The notes under the pieces are model-generated. The model did no database searches, had not been told where the DNA came from, and was given only the letters and a program-made list of their open reading frames with translations. Shown here piece by piece: positions 17,164 to 26,937 of a DNA stretch of 64,000 nucleotides (position 1 is its first letter; every line of letters starts with the position of its first letter). This DNA comes from Clostridia bacterium (GTDB lineage Bacteria; Bacillota; Clostridia; Acetivibrionales; STF1-152): the NCBI GenBank assembly GCA_028280575.1, contig JANQLN010000079.1:1-64000 (forward strand), given 5' to 3'. The position numbers and the translations under genes are program-made.

Positions 17164-17269
17164 ATATTTTCGTAAAAAGTATGTTGGATAATAATTAAGG
17201 AATGATTAAGTAATATACGATAGAAATTTCTTGATCATTCCATATAATTATGGTATGGGAGGGAAAAGG

Positions 17270-18217
17270 ATGATAGAAATACAGAATTTGACTAAAAAAT
17301 ATGGTCAGATTAAAGCTGTAGATAACGTGAGCTTTACTGTAAACAAAGGAGAAATCCTGGGATTTCTGGGACCTAACGGGGCAGGCAAATCTACTACTAT
17401 GAATATCCTTACGGGATATATTCCTGCTACCGACGGAAAAGCTATGGTTTCCGGATTTGATGTAATGAGCCAGCCGCTGGAAGTAAAAAAAAGAATAGGC
17501 TATATGCCTGAGCATCCTCCGGTTTATATGGATATGACAGTAACTGATTATCTGAATTTTGTAGGTGACCTTAAAAAGGTGGACAAAAAACAAAAGAAAA
17601 GCCAGATAAGTGATATAATGGAACTGGTTAAGATAACAGATGTCAGAGGCAGGCTTATAAACAACCTTTCAAAGGGTTACAAGCAAAGGGTCGGATTGGC
17701 CCAGGCACTGTTAGGCAGCCCGGAAGTTTTAGTCCTGGACGAACCTACCGTGGGACTTGACCCAAAACAGATTATTGAAATACGCAAGCTTATCAAAGCC
17801 CTGGGAAAAGAACATACCATTATTTTAAGCTCCCATATACTGCCTGAAGTCAGTGCGGTCTGTGAAAGAGTAGTCATAATAAACAATGGCAAGATTGCTG
17901 CCGTAGATACCCCTGAGGAGCTGGCGAAGAATTTCGGAAGCGCATCAAGGCTTTTGGTTACGGTAGTAGGCCCAAAGAGCTCCATAGCAGATAAAATGCG
18001 TGAAATATACGGCATAAAACTGGTAGAGCCAAACATGGAGAAGGAGAAGGATGTGGTCAGCTATATTGTTGAATCGGACACCGACATTGACGTAAGAAAA
18101 CCCTTATTTTTTGCAATGGCTAAACTGGGCTACCCTATAATAGAGATGAAATCCATGGATATGACACTGGAAGACATATTCCTCCAGCTTGTGACTGAAG
18201 AAAAGGAGGTTGGATAA
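17270..18217 (+). CDS. ABC transporter ATPase (GldA/CcmA-like)
   Basis: A 315-residue ABC ATPase: Walker A GPNGAGKST (34-42), signature LSKGYKQR, Walker B VLVLDEPTVGLDP and a switch histidine in LSSHILPEV. A C-terminal extension of about 90 residues is typical of drug/gliding-type ABC-2 exporters. The ATG at 17270 is supported by GGGAGGG 6 bases upstream; an open extension to 17231 lacks such a site. The permease gene begins one base after its stop. It energises an ABC-2 exporter with the next three products; the cargo is unknown. Confidence 0.93.
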   Translation: MIEIQNLTKKYGQIKAVDNVSFTVNKGEILGFLGPNGAGKSTTMNILTGYIPATDGKAMVSGFDVMSQPLEVKKRIGYMPEHPPVYMDMTVTDYLNFVGDLKKVDKKQKKSQISDIMELVKITDVRGRLINNLSKGYKQRVGLAQALLGSPEVLVLDEPTVGLDPKQIIEIRKLIKALGKEHTIILSSHILPEVSAVCERVVIINNGKIAAVDTPEELAKNFGSASRLLVTVVGPKSSIADKMREIYGIKLVEPNMEKEKDVVSYIVESDTDIDVRKPLFFAMAKLGYPIIEMKSMDMTLEDIFLQLVTEEKEVG

Positions 18218-18218
18218 A

Positions 18219-18923
18219 ATGCTGGCCATATATTTAAAGGAAGTTAAATCGTATTTTTATTCTCCCATTGCGTATGTGATGATAGGGCTTTTTATTGTGC
18301 TGACTTCCATCTTTTTTGTACCTAATCTCACGTACCGGTCGGGTGATTTTAACGGAAACCTTTCCTCAATGAGCTATATACTCATATTCCTTGTACCCAT
18401 ACTCACCATGAGGATAATTGCGGAAGACAGGAAAAATGGAACGGATGTACTGCTTATAACATCCCCTGTAAAACTTACTAACATAGTGTTGGGCAAATAT
18501 TTTGCAGCTTTCACCGTTTTTATGGTAATTGTTGTTATTTCACTGATCTATCCTGTTGTATTGATTGCCTTCGGCGGTCAGTTTACCGCTAAACTGGTTG
18601 GGGGATATTTAGGCTATATACTTTTAGGAGGTGCCTTTATATCGGTTGGGGTTTTTGCTTCGTCCATAACAGAAAACCAGATTATTGCAGCAATAGTTAG
18701 TTTTGTAGGACTGCTTATTATGTGGATAGCCGATGGAATTGCAGGACTGATTGGAGGGCTTACGGCTAAGGTACTTGGCTGGTTTTCTCTTCTTTCAAGG
18801 TATGAGGATTTTAGCAATGGAATACTTGGAATTGGACCAATAATATATTATTTAAGCTTTATTTCGCTGTTTTTGTTTATAACTGCCATGATGATAGAAA
18901 AAAGACGCTGGAGTCAGGGGTGA
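18219..18923 (+). CDS. ABC-2 type permease (GldF-like)
   Basis: A 234-residue integral membrane protein with six predicted helices. It begins MLAIYLKEVKSYFYSPIAYV, the usual start of GldF-type ABC-2 permeases, and contains the RIIAEDRKNGTDVLL loop. AAAGGAGGT in the end of the ATPase gene lies 8 bases before the ATG at 18219. It forms the membrane channel for the upstream ATPase; the GldG-like gene begins 6 bases downstream. In Bacteroidetes GldA/F/G are linked to gliding, but in Firmicutes the same trio occurs in non-gliding species and its function is not established. Confidence 0.92.
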   Translation: MLAIYLKEVKSYFYSPIAYVMIGLFIVLTSIFFVPNLTYRSGDFNGNLSSMSYILIFLVPILTMRIIAEDRKNGTDVLLITSPVKLTNIVLGKYFAAFTVFMVIVVISLIYPVVLIAFGGQFTAKLVGGYLGYILLGGAFISVGVFASSITENQIIAAIVSFVGLLIMWIADGIAGLIGGLTAKVLGWFSLLSRYEDFSNGILGIGPIIYYLSFISLFLFITAMMIEKRRWSQG

Positions 18924-18929
18924 TAAAAA

Positions 18930-20378
18930 ATGGATAAAATATTCCGTAAATTAATAAGTGTTTTTAAAAGTAAAAATGTAAAATATGGAACAGTAACTTT
19001 GGTTTTGATAGCGGCAGCTACTGCCATTGCCCTGGTATTGAATCTTTTTGTGGGAATGTTTGACTTGAAATGGGATCTTACACCAAACAAGCTCTATTCA
19101 ATCAGCGACAAATCTGTCGAAATTCTTAAGGCCCTGGAAAAAGATGTAATCATATATGGGCTTTTTGACGACGGTAAAGTTGGTGCAAGAGAAGGATACA
19201 AGGAATTTGTACAGCTGCTTGACAAATATGAAAGATATCCAAGGATAAAGGTTGAATATGTTGATCTGGACAGGAATCCTGATTTTAGAGGTGAAATTGA
19301 CCCTGATGATATGATGGAAATAAAAAAGGGCAAATTTATTGTAAAAAGCGGGGACCGGGTCAAGGTGCTGGACGGATATGATTTGTATGATACACATTTT
19401 GACCAGCAGTCCTTTCAGAACCGCATTACCGGTTCAAATGCGGAACGGGGCTTTACCGGTGCGATTGTTTTTGTGACTGCCGAAGAAACACCGGTTGTTT
19501 ATTTTACGAAGGGACATGGAGAAACGGAGCTTGACAGGGATTTTTCAAATGCCAGGGACCGTCTGGAAAGGAATAATTATGAAGTGAAAACCATTGACCT
19601 TTTGATTGACGGTATTCCGGACGATGCCATTGCCGTAGTTATGTTTTCACCCCGGAATGATTTGAAAGCCAAGGAAAGAGATATATTGGATGAGTACTTG
19701 AAGGATAGGGGCGGAAATGTTATTATGTTGTTTGATCCAATCCTTTCGAGTGATAAGTTTGAAGAATTCAACAAGGTTTTAAATGAATTCAATATAAATA
19801 TTAACCATGACAGGATTTCAGAAAATGATAGAAATATGTATTTGCCCTTAAGCCAGTTTTATTTGTATCCGAAGGCCGAAAGCAGCCCTATAACCAGTGA
19901 GCTTTCACCTTCAAACTTCAGGATTATCATGCCATACTGCCGGAGCGTGGATATTCTTAAAAATACAAAGGAATACATTGAAACAACGTCTTTGATCACT
20001 ACCAGTGACCAGGCGGAAAGCATAAAGGCCGACGGAAGTGAAAACGAAATCGGTAAGCTTAATGTGGCGGTTGCCGTGGATTATAAAGGGGGATATAAAC
20101 CCTCCAAGCTTCTGGTTACGGGTAATTCAGCCTTTATGTCGGATGAGGTGTACGCTATGATAGGAGATTCAGGTATTCACTTTTTCATGCATTTGCTAAG
20201 TTGGATGAAAGGTGACGATAAAGGCGATTTCTATGTTGCCCCCAAGGCTTACGAAAGGCAGTCCATAAACATTACCGCCAAGCAGAGCAGTGTATTCAGT
20301 ATATTATTGGTAGTTGTCCTTCCCATTATAATATTCGGAATGGGCACCTATGTTTATCTAAGGAGGCGTCATTTATGA
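18930..20378 (+). CDS. GldG-like ABC-associated membrane protein
   Basis: A 482-residue protein with an N-terminal membrane helix (about 22-44), a large extracytoplasmic region (about 45-450) and a C-terminal helix (about 452-475) ending RRRH. The outside part starts LKWDLTPNKLYSISDKSVEIL, a hallmark of the GldG/ABC_transp_aux family, with a GATase-like fold further on (VYFTKGHGETELD, VIMLFDPI). It lies between the permease and the DUF4340 gene, whose ATG overlaps its stop (ATGA at 20375-20378), so translation is probably coupled. It probably acts as an extracytoplasmic partner of the exporter; the substrate is unknown. Confidence 0.88.
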   Translation: MDKIFRKLISVFKSKNVKYGTVTLVLIAAATAIALVLNLFVGMFDLKWDLTPNKLYSISDKSVEILKALEKDVIIYGLFDDGKVGAREGYKEFVQLLDKYERYPRIKVEYVDLDRNPDFRGEIDPDDMMEIKKGKFIVKSGDRVKVLDGYDLYDTHFDQQSFQNRITGSNAERGFTGAIVFVTAEETPVVYFTKGHGETELDRDFSNARDRLERNNYEVKTIDLLIDGIPDDAIAVVMFSPRNDLKAKERDILDEYLKDRGGNVIMLFDPILSSDKFEEFNKVLNEFNININHDRISENDRNMYLPLSQFYLYPKAESSPITSELSPSNFRIIMPYCRSVDILKNTKEYIETTSLITTSDQAESIKADGSENEIGKLNVAVAVDYKGGYKPSKLLVTGNSAFMSDEVYAMIGDSGIHFFMHLLSWMKGDDKGDFYVAPKAYERQSINITAKQSSVFSILLVVVLPIIIFGMGTYVYLRRRHL

Positions 20379-21772
20379 GGCTTTACAGGATAGCTGCCAT
20401 TATGCTGGCCGCACTTGCCGTAATGGCTGCAGTATATGTTTTGCTCAAAGATAATATCGGTAAGGATGATAGTGAAGAAGAGTACAAAAGCACCTATGAA
20501 AAGCTGTATGATATCAAGATAGATGATGTTATAAAGGTTACGGTTAAAAATAGTGTCACTGATGAGTTTTTTGCAATTGAAAAGGATGCTGAAGATAAGA
20601 ACAAATGGAATCTTATTTCCCATGGGGATTTGAGGGTAGACAGCTCAAAGGTTAAAAGTATAGCTCTAAATGCTAATTCTGTCGGTTCAAGTAAAGTAAT
20701 AGAAGAGGATGCACAGGATTTATCCAAGTATGGCCTTGACAACCCGTCCCTTGTTACGGTATATACCGGGGAAGGCGCTGCCGCCTTTTTGGAAATAGGT
20801 GATATGACACCCACTGAAGGAGCTTATTATATCAAGCTTAAAGACAGTACAAAGGTTTATACCCTGGGTACCTATTCAGGAGACAGGCTTATGGTTTCAG
20901 AAAATGATATAAGGGATAAAAAACTCTTTGATGTGGTGCAGGATGAAATTATACAGATTTCCATGGACAGGAAAGGTGAAAATGTCTTTAAAGCTGAAAA
21001 AGTAGATGAAACCCGGTGGAATCTCACTTCCCCAATTATTGCAAATGTTGATTACAGTGCTGTAGGTCCGCTGCTGCAGTCTGTTGAAACTCTGGCTATT
21101 GAAGAGTTTGTTGAGAAGGATGCCATGTCCCTTGACAAATATGGCCTGGATAAGCCTAATTATGTTATAGAGTTTAAAAAGGCAGGCGACTCTTCAATAC
21201 AAATAATGTTTGGAAAGGAAAAAGCAAAAAAAGCCTTTATCAAGCTGGGAGAGGATAATGAAGTGTTTTCCGTATCCACTGATGCATTTACTTACCTTGA
21301 CAAACCAATCGAAGAGATTGTAGAAGTATTTGCATACATCGTAAATATCAATGATGTCAGCAGGATTGAAGTTGAAATGGATGGTTATAAGCATGATATT
21401 GGTTTGCAGACCGACGAAGAAGATAGGGATAATGATAAGTTTACCGTAAATGGCAAGGATGCGTCCATGGAAGATGAAAATGGAGACCAGCCCTTCAGGA
21501 AATATTATCAGGCTCTCATCGGCGTTACGCTGGATGAAGTTTATCCGGAAGGCAGCCCTCAAGGTGAGGCGGAAATAACTTTCACCTACTATCTTAAGGA
21601 AGCCCCGGGAGTTATGAAGGTTGAATATATTTCAAAGGACGACACATATTACTATGTGGTGAAAAACGGTGAATACAGCGGCATCCTGGTTAAAAAGAAC
21701 AAGTTTGACAAAGAAGACGGAGTAAGGGAGATGAATGAAAAGCTTATGGACTTTTTGGAAAGCAAAGGCTAA
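20375..21772 (+). CDS. DUF4340 domain protein of the Gld-type ABC operon
   Basis: A 465-residue protein with one N-terminal membrane helix (about 5-24) and a long extracytoplasmic part. Two repeat-like units are visible, each with a KYGLD-P-x-x-V core (SKYGLDNPSLVTVY and DKYGLDKPNYVIEF), which marks DUF4340. The C-terminal half is acidic. DUF4340 proteins regularly follow GldG-like genes, and the 4-base overlap with the upstream gene here supports one complex. AAGGAGG before the ATG lies within the end of the previous gene. Function unknown beyond association with the exporter. Confidence 0.88.
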   Translation: MRLYRIAAIMLAALAVMAAVYVLLKDNIGKDDSEEEYKSTYEKLYDIKIDDVIKVTVKNSVTDEFFAIEKDAEDKNKWNLISHGDLRVDSSKVKSIALNANSVGSSKVIEEDAQDLSKYGLDNPSLVTVYTGEGAAAFLEIGDMTPTEGAYYIKLKDSTKVYTLGTYSGDRLMVSENDIRDKKLFDVVQDEIIQISMDRKGENVFKAEKVDETRWNLTSPIIANVDYSAVGPLLQSVETLAIEEFVEKDAMSLDKYGLDKPNYVIEFKKAGDSSIQIMFGKEKAKKAFIKLGEDNEVFSVSTDAFTYLDKPIEEIVEVFAYIVNINDVSRIEVEMDGYKHDIGLQTDEEDRDNDKFTVNGKDASMEDENGDQPFRKYYQALIGVTLDEVYPEGSPQGEAEITFTYYLKEAPGVMKVEYISKDDTYYYVVKNGEYSGILVKKNKFDKEDGVREMNEKLMDFLESKG

Positions 21773-21932
21773 GGCCATCCCGTTAAAAACCATAACTTAA
21801 TCAATTTGCTTAAATTTCACTGTTAAAGAATAGTCATTATTAGGGCAGCCCTCACATATCAATTATAAGAGGCTTTTGGATTTAGTATATTCTAATTATC
21901 AAATTTCCGAATTGTGTGGGGGCTGTTTTGTT

Positions 21933-23000
21933 GTGTATAAGAACGAAATATTTAACATTATAAAGGTTGGAAGTATCTATACTGCAACGGTAATAGGTGC
22001 AGGATTTGCTTCAGGGCAGGAGATAGCAAAGTTTTTTCTGGTATATGAACAGCGCGGTTTTTACGGTATTATCCTTTCAGGTCTTCTCTTTGCCCTTATA
22101 GGTTATATTGTACTCAACAGGGTTTATTCACATAGAATCAGAAATTATGATGAGTTCCTTTTTCCCATGACGGGATGGCTGATGGGATGGATTGTTGAAA
22201 TTATAAGCATATTATTCATGGTTTCCGTTTTCTTTATTATGATTGCAGGCTCGGGAAGCCTGGTTTCCGATACATTTTATATTAAAATGGAATATGGAAT
22301 ATTCATTATGTCATTTATCTGTATGCTGATACTGCTGGCAGATATTAGAGGTGTTGTCGGACTTGGCACCCTTATTACTCCGGTTTTAATTACAGGTATC
22401 ATTGCAATAGGAATATATATAATTGTTACAAGGGACATATCCGTATTTAACAGCGGAAATATACTGACCGGATTAACAAAAAACTGGGTTTCTTCGGCGA
22501 TTGTCTATGTAAGCTACAACAGCATACTTTCCGTTGTAGTTTTGTCAGGGCTGTTTCCATACCTTAAAAGCAGGAAAGTGGCAGGGCTTGGCGGAATAAT
22601 GGGAGGAGCCATGCTGTGTGTCATTGCGTTGATTATTTATCTGGCCCTGTATATTTTTTATCCTGCCACCATACATTCCGAATTTCCGATAATGAGTGTA
22701 CTGGTCAAATACAACACTGCAATTACAAAGGTGTATTCTCTCGTCCTTTGGCTTGCAATGCTTCTTTCTGCAGTTACTTCAGGATACTGCATAACCGAAA
22801 GGATCGGCAGCAAGCTTAAATTGAAACAAAAATATACTGCGGTTATTATCTGTGGCGTGGCTATTCCATTTTCCAGCATGGGTTTTTCTAATCTTATAGC
22901 TGCCATATACCCATTGTTCGGATATATGGGGCTTTTTATGGTAATTTTGATACTGGTTAACGGGCTAAAGGATATAAGGTCAGGCAGGGACGCTTCTTAA
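21933..23000 (+). CDS. YkvI-like membrane protein (APC-superfamily-type transporter)
   Basis: A 355-residue hydrophobic protein with about ten membrane helices. It starts near FNIIKVGSIYTATVIGAGFASGQE, the signature of the YkvI family, which is distantly related to amino-acid transporters of the LeuT/APC fold. The substrate is unknown. The GTG at 21933 is chosen because GGGGG lies 10 bases upstream and the product then aligns with family starts; a TTG at 21876 is in frame but has only a weak site. No partner gene is evident. A promoter for the next gene lies after it. Confidence 0.85.
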   Translation: MYKNEIFNIIKVGSIYTATVIGAGFASGQEIAKFFLVYEQRGFYGIILSGLLFALIGYIVLNRVYSHRIRNYDEFLFPMTGWLMGWIVEIISILFMVSVFFIMIAGSGSLVSDTFYIKMEYGIFIMSFICMLILLADIRGVVGLGTLITPVLITGIIAIGIYIIVTRDISVFNSGNILTGLTKNWVSSAIVYVSYNSILSVVVLSGLFPYLKSRKVAGLGGIMGGAMLCVIALIIYLALYIFYPATIHSEFPIMSVLVKYNTAITKVYSLVLWLAMLLSAVTSGYCITERIGSKLKLKQKYTAVIICGVAIPFSSMGFSNLIAAIYPLFGYMGLFMVILILVNGLKDIRSGRDAS

Positions 23001-23028
23001 GGAAATTGATCTTACTTAAGCTGCACCG

Positions 23029-23058
23029 TTGCGGAAATATCGTGGAATATGTTAAAAT
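23029..23058 (+). promoter_or_regulatory. Possible promoter of the DUF5711 gene
   Basis: TTGCGG (23029-23034), 18-base spacer, TAAAAT (23053-23058). Moderate match. Confidence 0.35.
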
Positions 23059-23091
23059 TGTTACTATAAAAACAAGGGAGTAACATTAAAG

Positions 23092-24279
23092 ATGTATACC
23101 AATGATGAGCCTAAGGATAATAATAAAAAACGGGTATTTAAAATAATCACTTTTTCAGGTCTTATTATTTCTGTAATAGTTATTTCATTTCTCGTTTATA
23201 CTAAAAGTAGGGGTCTGGATATTGAAAATATGGATGTAAAGAGTGTATTTGCCCAAATATTTACGATAGAAAAATCTTCAGGGGGCATTTTGTGGGAGAG
23301 GACGTATAACTTTGAAGATGAACATATACTGGGCATAAGCAAGGATATGCTGTTGAAGTATAAAGACAGCAGTATAGTCGGAATAAATAGAAATGGAGAA
23401 AATGAATTAAATTTAAAGGCTTCGTTAAATAATCCTATTACGTCCTTTAGCGGAAACAGATTTGCAGTAGGAGATAAAGAGGGCCACAGCATTTATGTGC
23501 TTAATGGAAAAAAAGTGGTCTGGAAAAAGGAATTGAACGACAGGATAATTAATATTTATATAAATGCCGGCGGCTATGCTGCTGTTGTCCATGATGCTAA
23601 AGGCTACAGCTCCGCAGTATCTGTTTACGACCCGGGCGGGGAATGGATATTTACCCGGGACTATTCCGAAACGTATGCTTTTTCGGCTTCAATTTCAGAG
23701 GATAACGCCAGTGTATTGGTCAACTGTATGGATGTGGGAGGTATAAATGCGTTTACATACATTGAAGTACTAGATATCCTTGGAACCCGGATGTCCGGAT
23801 TTGACAAGGATAAACTGTTTCCATATGCATGTTTTGTGGATAAGGACAGCTTGTTCCTGGCTAACGACAATGAACTGTATTTTTATGATAGTGGAGGGAA
23901 GCAGATTGCTTACAGTGCCTTTGAAGAGATTTACAGTGTGGCTGCCGTTTCAGGCAAATATGCCGCCGCTTCTGTTATTAGTGAGAAGAAGTCCGGAGTA
24001 CTGAAGTCTTATAACATTGATATTCTGATATTTGATGAACATGGTGAAAAAAATGCTTCTATAGGTTTAAAAGAAGAGGTGTACAATCTTAGGTCATATG
24101 AAGATATAATTGCAGTTAATACGGGCAGGCAGGTAATATTTCTTGATGAGGATTGCAATGAAATTTACAGGTTTTCGTCTATTTCCGATATAAGGGACGT
24201 GTTTTTTTTAAACAGGATGGAAGCAGTAGTTGTATCCAAGAACAAAGTCAGCGCATTAAGGCTGGCAAATAACGGATAA
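23092..24279 (+). CDS. DUF5711-type membrane-anchored beta-propeller-like protein
   Basis: A 395-residue protein with a short cytoplasmic N-terminus, one membrane helix (about 17-40) and an extracytoplasmic region of repeating beta-rich units (SIYVLNGKKVVWKKEL, LYFYDSGGKQIAYS, VIFLDEDCNEIYRF) suggestive of a beta-propeller. The plan fits DUF5711, often found beside CvpA-like genes in Clostridia, as here: the CvpA-like gene starts 26 bases later. Function unknown; an envelope-sensing or scaffold role is only inference. Confidence is high that it is a real gene, lower for the family name. Confidence 0.85.
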   Translation: MYTNDEPKDNNKKRVFKIITFSGLIISVIVISFLVYTKSRGLDIENMDVKSVFAQIFTIEKSSGGILWERTYNFEDEHILGISKDMLLKYKDSSIVGINRNGENELNLKASLNNPITSFSGNRFAVGDKEGHSIYVLNGKKVVWKKELNDRIINIYINAGGYAAVVHDAKGYSSAVSVYDPGGEWIFTRDYSETYAFSASISEDNASVLVNCMDVGGINAFTYIEVLDILGTRMSGFDKDKLFPYACFVDKDSLFLANDNELYFYDSGGKQIAYSAFEEIYSVAAVSGKYAAASVISEKKSGVLKSYNIDILIFDEHGEKNASIGLKEEVYNLRSYEDIIAVNTGRQVIFLDEDCNEIYRFSSISDIRDVFFLNRMEAVVVSKNKVSALRLANNG

Positions 24280-24304
24280 AAATGAATGGTGGGGGGAGAT
24301 GGCA

Positions 24305-24985
24305 ATGAATTTAGCTGATGGAGCGGTTTTTGTACTAATAGCTGCTTTTGCTGTAATAGGACTTGTGCAGGGATTTATTTATTCCGTATTTAAAATTGCT
24401 TCCTTTTTCATATCCATATATCTTGCTATAAAATTGCACCCGGTGGTTACCGGCATACTTATGAAGACAACAATATTTGAATCAATCAAAGCTTCCATAC
24501 AAAAAAACCTGCTTTTAAGAAAGGATGAAATCGTACCGGCAGCCGGGGCAAGCAGTGAAGGCTTTGGGCTGGTGGATAAAATACCGCTTCCTTCATTCTT
24601 AAAGGATTTGATATTTTCAGGCAGGGACCTGACAGAAGCAGTGGACCTCAGCGATGTAACCGACAGGTTGAGCTCGGAGCTTGCGGCTTTTATAATCAGC
24701 GTAATAAGTCTTATTGCCCTGTTCATAGCAATCCGGTTTACTCTTATGCTTTTTAGGGTATTGCTGCAGGGAATAGCCAGGCTGCCCGTATTCAAACAGT
24801 TGGACAAGGTAGGGGGACTGCTTCTCGGAGCTTTAGAGGGGCTGCTGACCATATATATACTTTTTGCAATTCTAATGCTTTTTAGCTCGTCTCCCTATTT
24901 CGCCGCTGTTTTTGAGTCAATTGAAGCATCATTGCTTGCAGCATTCTTTTATGAGAATAATTTTATTGTAGATATGATATACTAG
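24305..24985 (+). CDS. CvpA family membrane protein
   Basis: A 226-residue protein with four predicted membrane helices, two near the N-terminus (about 3-45) and two in the C-terminal half. The family start ADGAVFVLIAAFAVIGLVQG and the FKQLDKVGGLLLGALEGLL segment are typical of CvpA, named from colicin V production but probably a general envelope factor. The ATG at 24305 is chosen because GGGGAG lies 6-7 bases upstream; the ATG at 24299 is too close to it. The stop codon overlaps the first bases of the family A palindrome, which may act as its terminator. Confidence 0.88.
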   Translation: MNLADGAVFVLIAAFAVIGLVQGFIYSVFKIASFFISIYLAIKLHPVVTGILMKTTIFESIKASIQKNLLLRKDEIVPAAGASSEGFGLVDKIPLPSFLKDLIFSGRDLTEAVDLSDVTDRLSSELAAFIISVISLIALFIAIRFTLMLFRVLLQGIARLPVFKQLDKVGGLLLGALEGLLTIYILFAILMLFSSSPYFAAVFESIEASLLAAFFYENNFIVDMIY

Positions 24986-25149
24986 GAGTCAGCTCGGAAA
25001 GTCCTGCACACAGCTTTTCGTCCCTTTATTCCGCTCAAATTTCTGCAAGAAAAGCGTTAAATATCCAGATATTCGCCGTTTTCTTGCAAAAATTGAGCAA
25101 AAAAATGAACTGAAAATCTGCACACACGACTTTTCGAGCGGACTCCTAG
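24982..25149. repeat. Palindromic repeat family A, full copy
   Basis: A 168-base imperfect palindrome bounded by CTAGGAGTC (24982-24990) and GACTCCTAG (25141-25149). Pairing continues inward: GCTCGGAAAGTC against GACTTTTCGAGC, GCTCAAATTTCTGCAAGAAAA against TTTTCTTGCAAAAATTGAGC (by parts), with AATATCCAGATATT at the centre. The right half recurs at 1-99. No target duplication is clear and no coding frame is seen. The size and terminal inverted repeats suit a MITE; its position at a gene end also suits a terminator hairpin. Confidence 0.85.
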
Positions 25150-25157
25150 TGTTTTTC

Positions 25158-25186
25158 TGGACAGTACGTATAAAACATAGTACAAT
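25158..25186 (+). promoter_or_regulatory. Promoter of ilvD
   Basis: TGGACA (25158-25163), 17-base spacer, TACAAT (25181-25186). The predicted leader is only about 32 bases, so no T-box or peptide attenuator fits before ilvD. Confidence 0.6.
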
Positions 25187-25224
25187 AGTTAAAACAGTTT
25201 TTTAAAGCAGGAGGACAGGTTAAA

Positions 25225-26883
25225 ATGAGAAGTGATGTTGTAAAAAAGGGTATTGAAAGGTCGCCTCACAGGTCTTTGTTCAAAGCTATGGGCTATACGG
25301 ATGAAGAACTTCAAAAGCCGCTTATCGGCGTGGCAAATTCAAAAAGTGAAATAATACCGGGGCATGTTCATCTTGATGATATAGCAGATGCGGTTAAGGC
25401 AGGTATAAGGATGGCCGGAGGTACACCCATAGAATTTGGGACCATCGGGGTATGTGACGGAATTACAATGGGACATACGGGTATGAAATATTCCCTTCCC
25501 AGCAGGGAACTGATTGCAGATTCTTGTGAAGCCATGGGGCTTGCCCATAATTTTGACGGCATGGTTTTTATTCCTAATTGCGATAAAATTGTGCCCGGAA
25601 TGCTGATGGCGGCAGCAAGGATTAATGTGCCGTCCGTAGTTGTAAGCGGCGGTCCAATGCTTTCCGTTTATAAAAAGGGTAAATATCTTGACCTTAACAG
25701 TGTTTTTGAAGCCGTAGGAGCTGTAAAGGCAGGAAAAATGCATGAAGATGAGCTTTGTGAATATGAAAATAATGCCTGTCCCGGATGCGGTTCCTGCTCC
25801 GGAATGTTTACGGCCAACTCAATGAACTGCCTGACGGAAGTTTTGGGAATGGGACTTACCGGCAACGGAACAATACCTGCCGTATATGCTGAAAGAATAA
25901 GGCTTGCAAAATCTGCAGGCGTTAAGGTTATGGAATTGGTTGAAAAGGATATTAAACCCGGGGATATATTGACGCCAAGGGCTTTTGATAATGCTCTTGC
26001 GGTGGATATGGCCCTGGGCTGCTCTACAAATTCCATACTCCACCTGCCTGCAATAGCGCATGAAGTAGGCTTAAAAATTGACCTGGATAAAATAAATGAT
26101 ATTAGCGCAAATGTACCCAACCTGTGCCGCCTTTCACCTGCCGGTGAACACCATGTGCAGGATTTATATGCCGCAGGGGGTGTTCAGGCGGTAATGAAGG
26201 AATTGTCAACAGGAAATTTGATTAATACCGACATTATTACATGCACAGGGAAAACAGTATGGGAAAATATAAAGGATGCGGATATAATTGATAGAAATGT
26301 TATACGAAGTATAAAGAAGCCTTACAGCAAGATGGGCGGACTGGCAATATTGAAAGGTAATATAGCACCTGACGGCAGTGTTGTAAAAAGATCTGCGGTA
26401 GCTGAAGAAATGCTGGTTCATAAAGGTCCTGCAAGGGTCTTTGATTCTGAAGATGATGCAATAAGCGCAATATATGAAGGCCGAATTAAAAAAGGCGATG
26501 TGGTAGTTATAAGATATGAAGGGCCTAAAGGCGGACCGGGTATGCGTGAAATGCTTTCACCGACTTCCGCAATAGCAGGCATGGGCCTTGACAAGGACGT
26601 AGCCCTTATCACCGACGGAAGATTCTCCGGGGCATCCAGGGGAGCATCTATTGGCCATATTTCGCCTGAAGCAATGGAAGGAGGTCCCGTAGCTTTGATA
26701 ATTGAGGGGGATACAATCAGCATTGACATTCCAAAGGGAAGACTTGACGTATTGGTTTCACAAGAAGAGATGGATAAAAGAAGGGAAGAATGGAAGAAAC
26801 CGGAGCCAAGAATTACTACTGGATACCTTGGAAGATATTCAAGATTGGTAACTTCGGCAAGTACGGGAGCAGTATTATATTAG
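25225..26883 (+). CDS. ilvD: Dihydroxy-acid dehydratase
   Basis: Dehydrates 2,3-dihydroxy-isovalerate and 2,3-dihydroxy-3-methylvalerate to the keto acids of valine and isoleucine synthesis; an iron-sulfur enzyme. A 552-residue protein with the family motifs [20 protein letters not shown], a cluster-ligand Cys in [24 protein letters not shown] and GRFSGASRG near the C-terminus. Length is standard. AGGAGG lies 8 bases before the ATG. ilvB follows after 54 bases, probably co-transcribed from the ilvD promoter. The genes ilvN, ilvC and leu are not in the window. Confidence 0.97.
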   Translation: MRSDVVKKGIERSPHRSLFKAMGYTDEELQKPLIGVANSKSEIIPGHVHLDDIADAVKAGIRMAGGTPIEFGTIGVCDGITMGHTGMKYSLPSRELIADSCEAMGLAHNFDGMVFIPNCDKIVPGMLMAAARINVPSVVVSGGPMLSVYKKGKYLDLNSVFEAVGAVKAGKMHEDELCEYENNACPGCGSCSGMFTANSMNCLTEVLGMGLTGNGTIPAVYAERIRLAKSAGVKVMELVEKDIKPGDILTPRAFDNALAVDMALGCSTNSILHLPAIAHEVGLKIDLDKINDISANVPNLCRLSPAGEHHVQDLYAAGGVQAVMKELSTGNLINTDIITCTGKTVWENIKDADIIDRNVIRSIKKPYSKMGGLAILKGNIAPDGSVVKRSAVAEEMLVHKGPARVFDSEDDAISAIYEGRIKKGDVVVIRYEGPKGGPGMREMLSPTSAIAGMGLDKDVALITDGRFSGASRGASIGHISPEAMEGGPVALIIEGDTISIDIPKGRLDVLVSQEEMDKRREEWKKPEPRITTGYLGRYSRLVTSASTGAVLY

Positions 26884-26937
26884 TAAAAAAACCCTTGATT
26901 TTGATTTTACATTTAGATTAGAAAGGACGTAAAATAA

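Noticed and set aside
25150-25224. T-box or leader-peptide attenuator before ilvD
   Set aside because: The space after the promoter is too short, and no TGGTACCGCG-type bulge or terminator is present.
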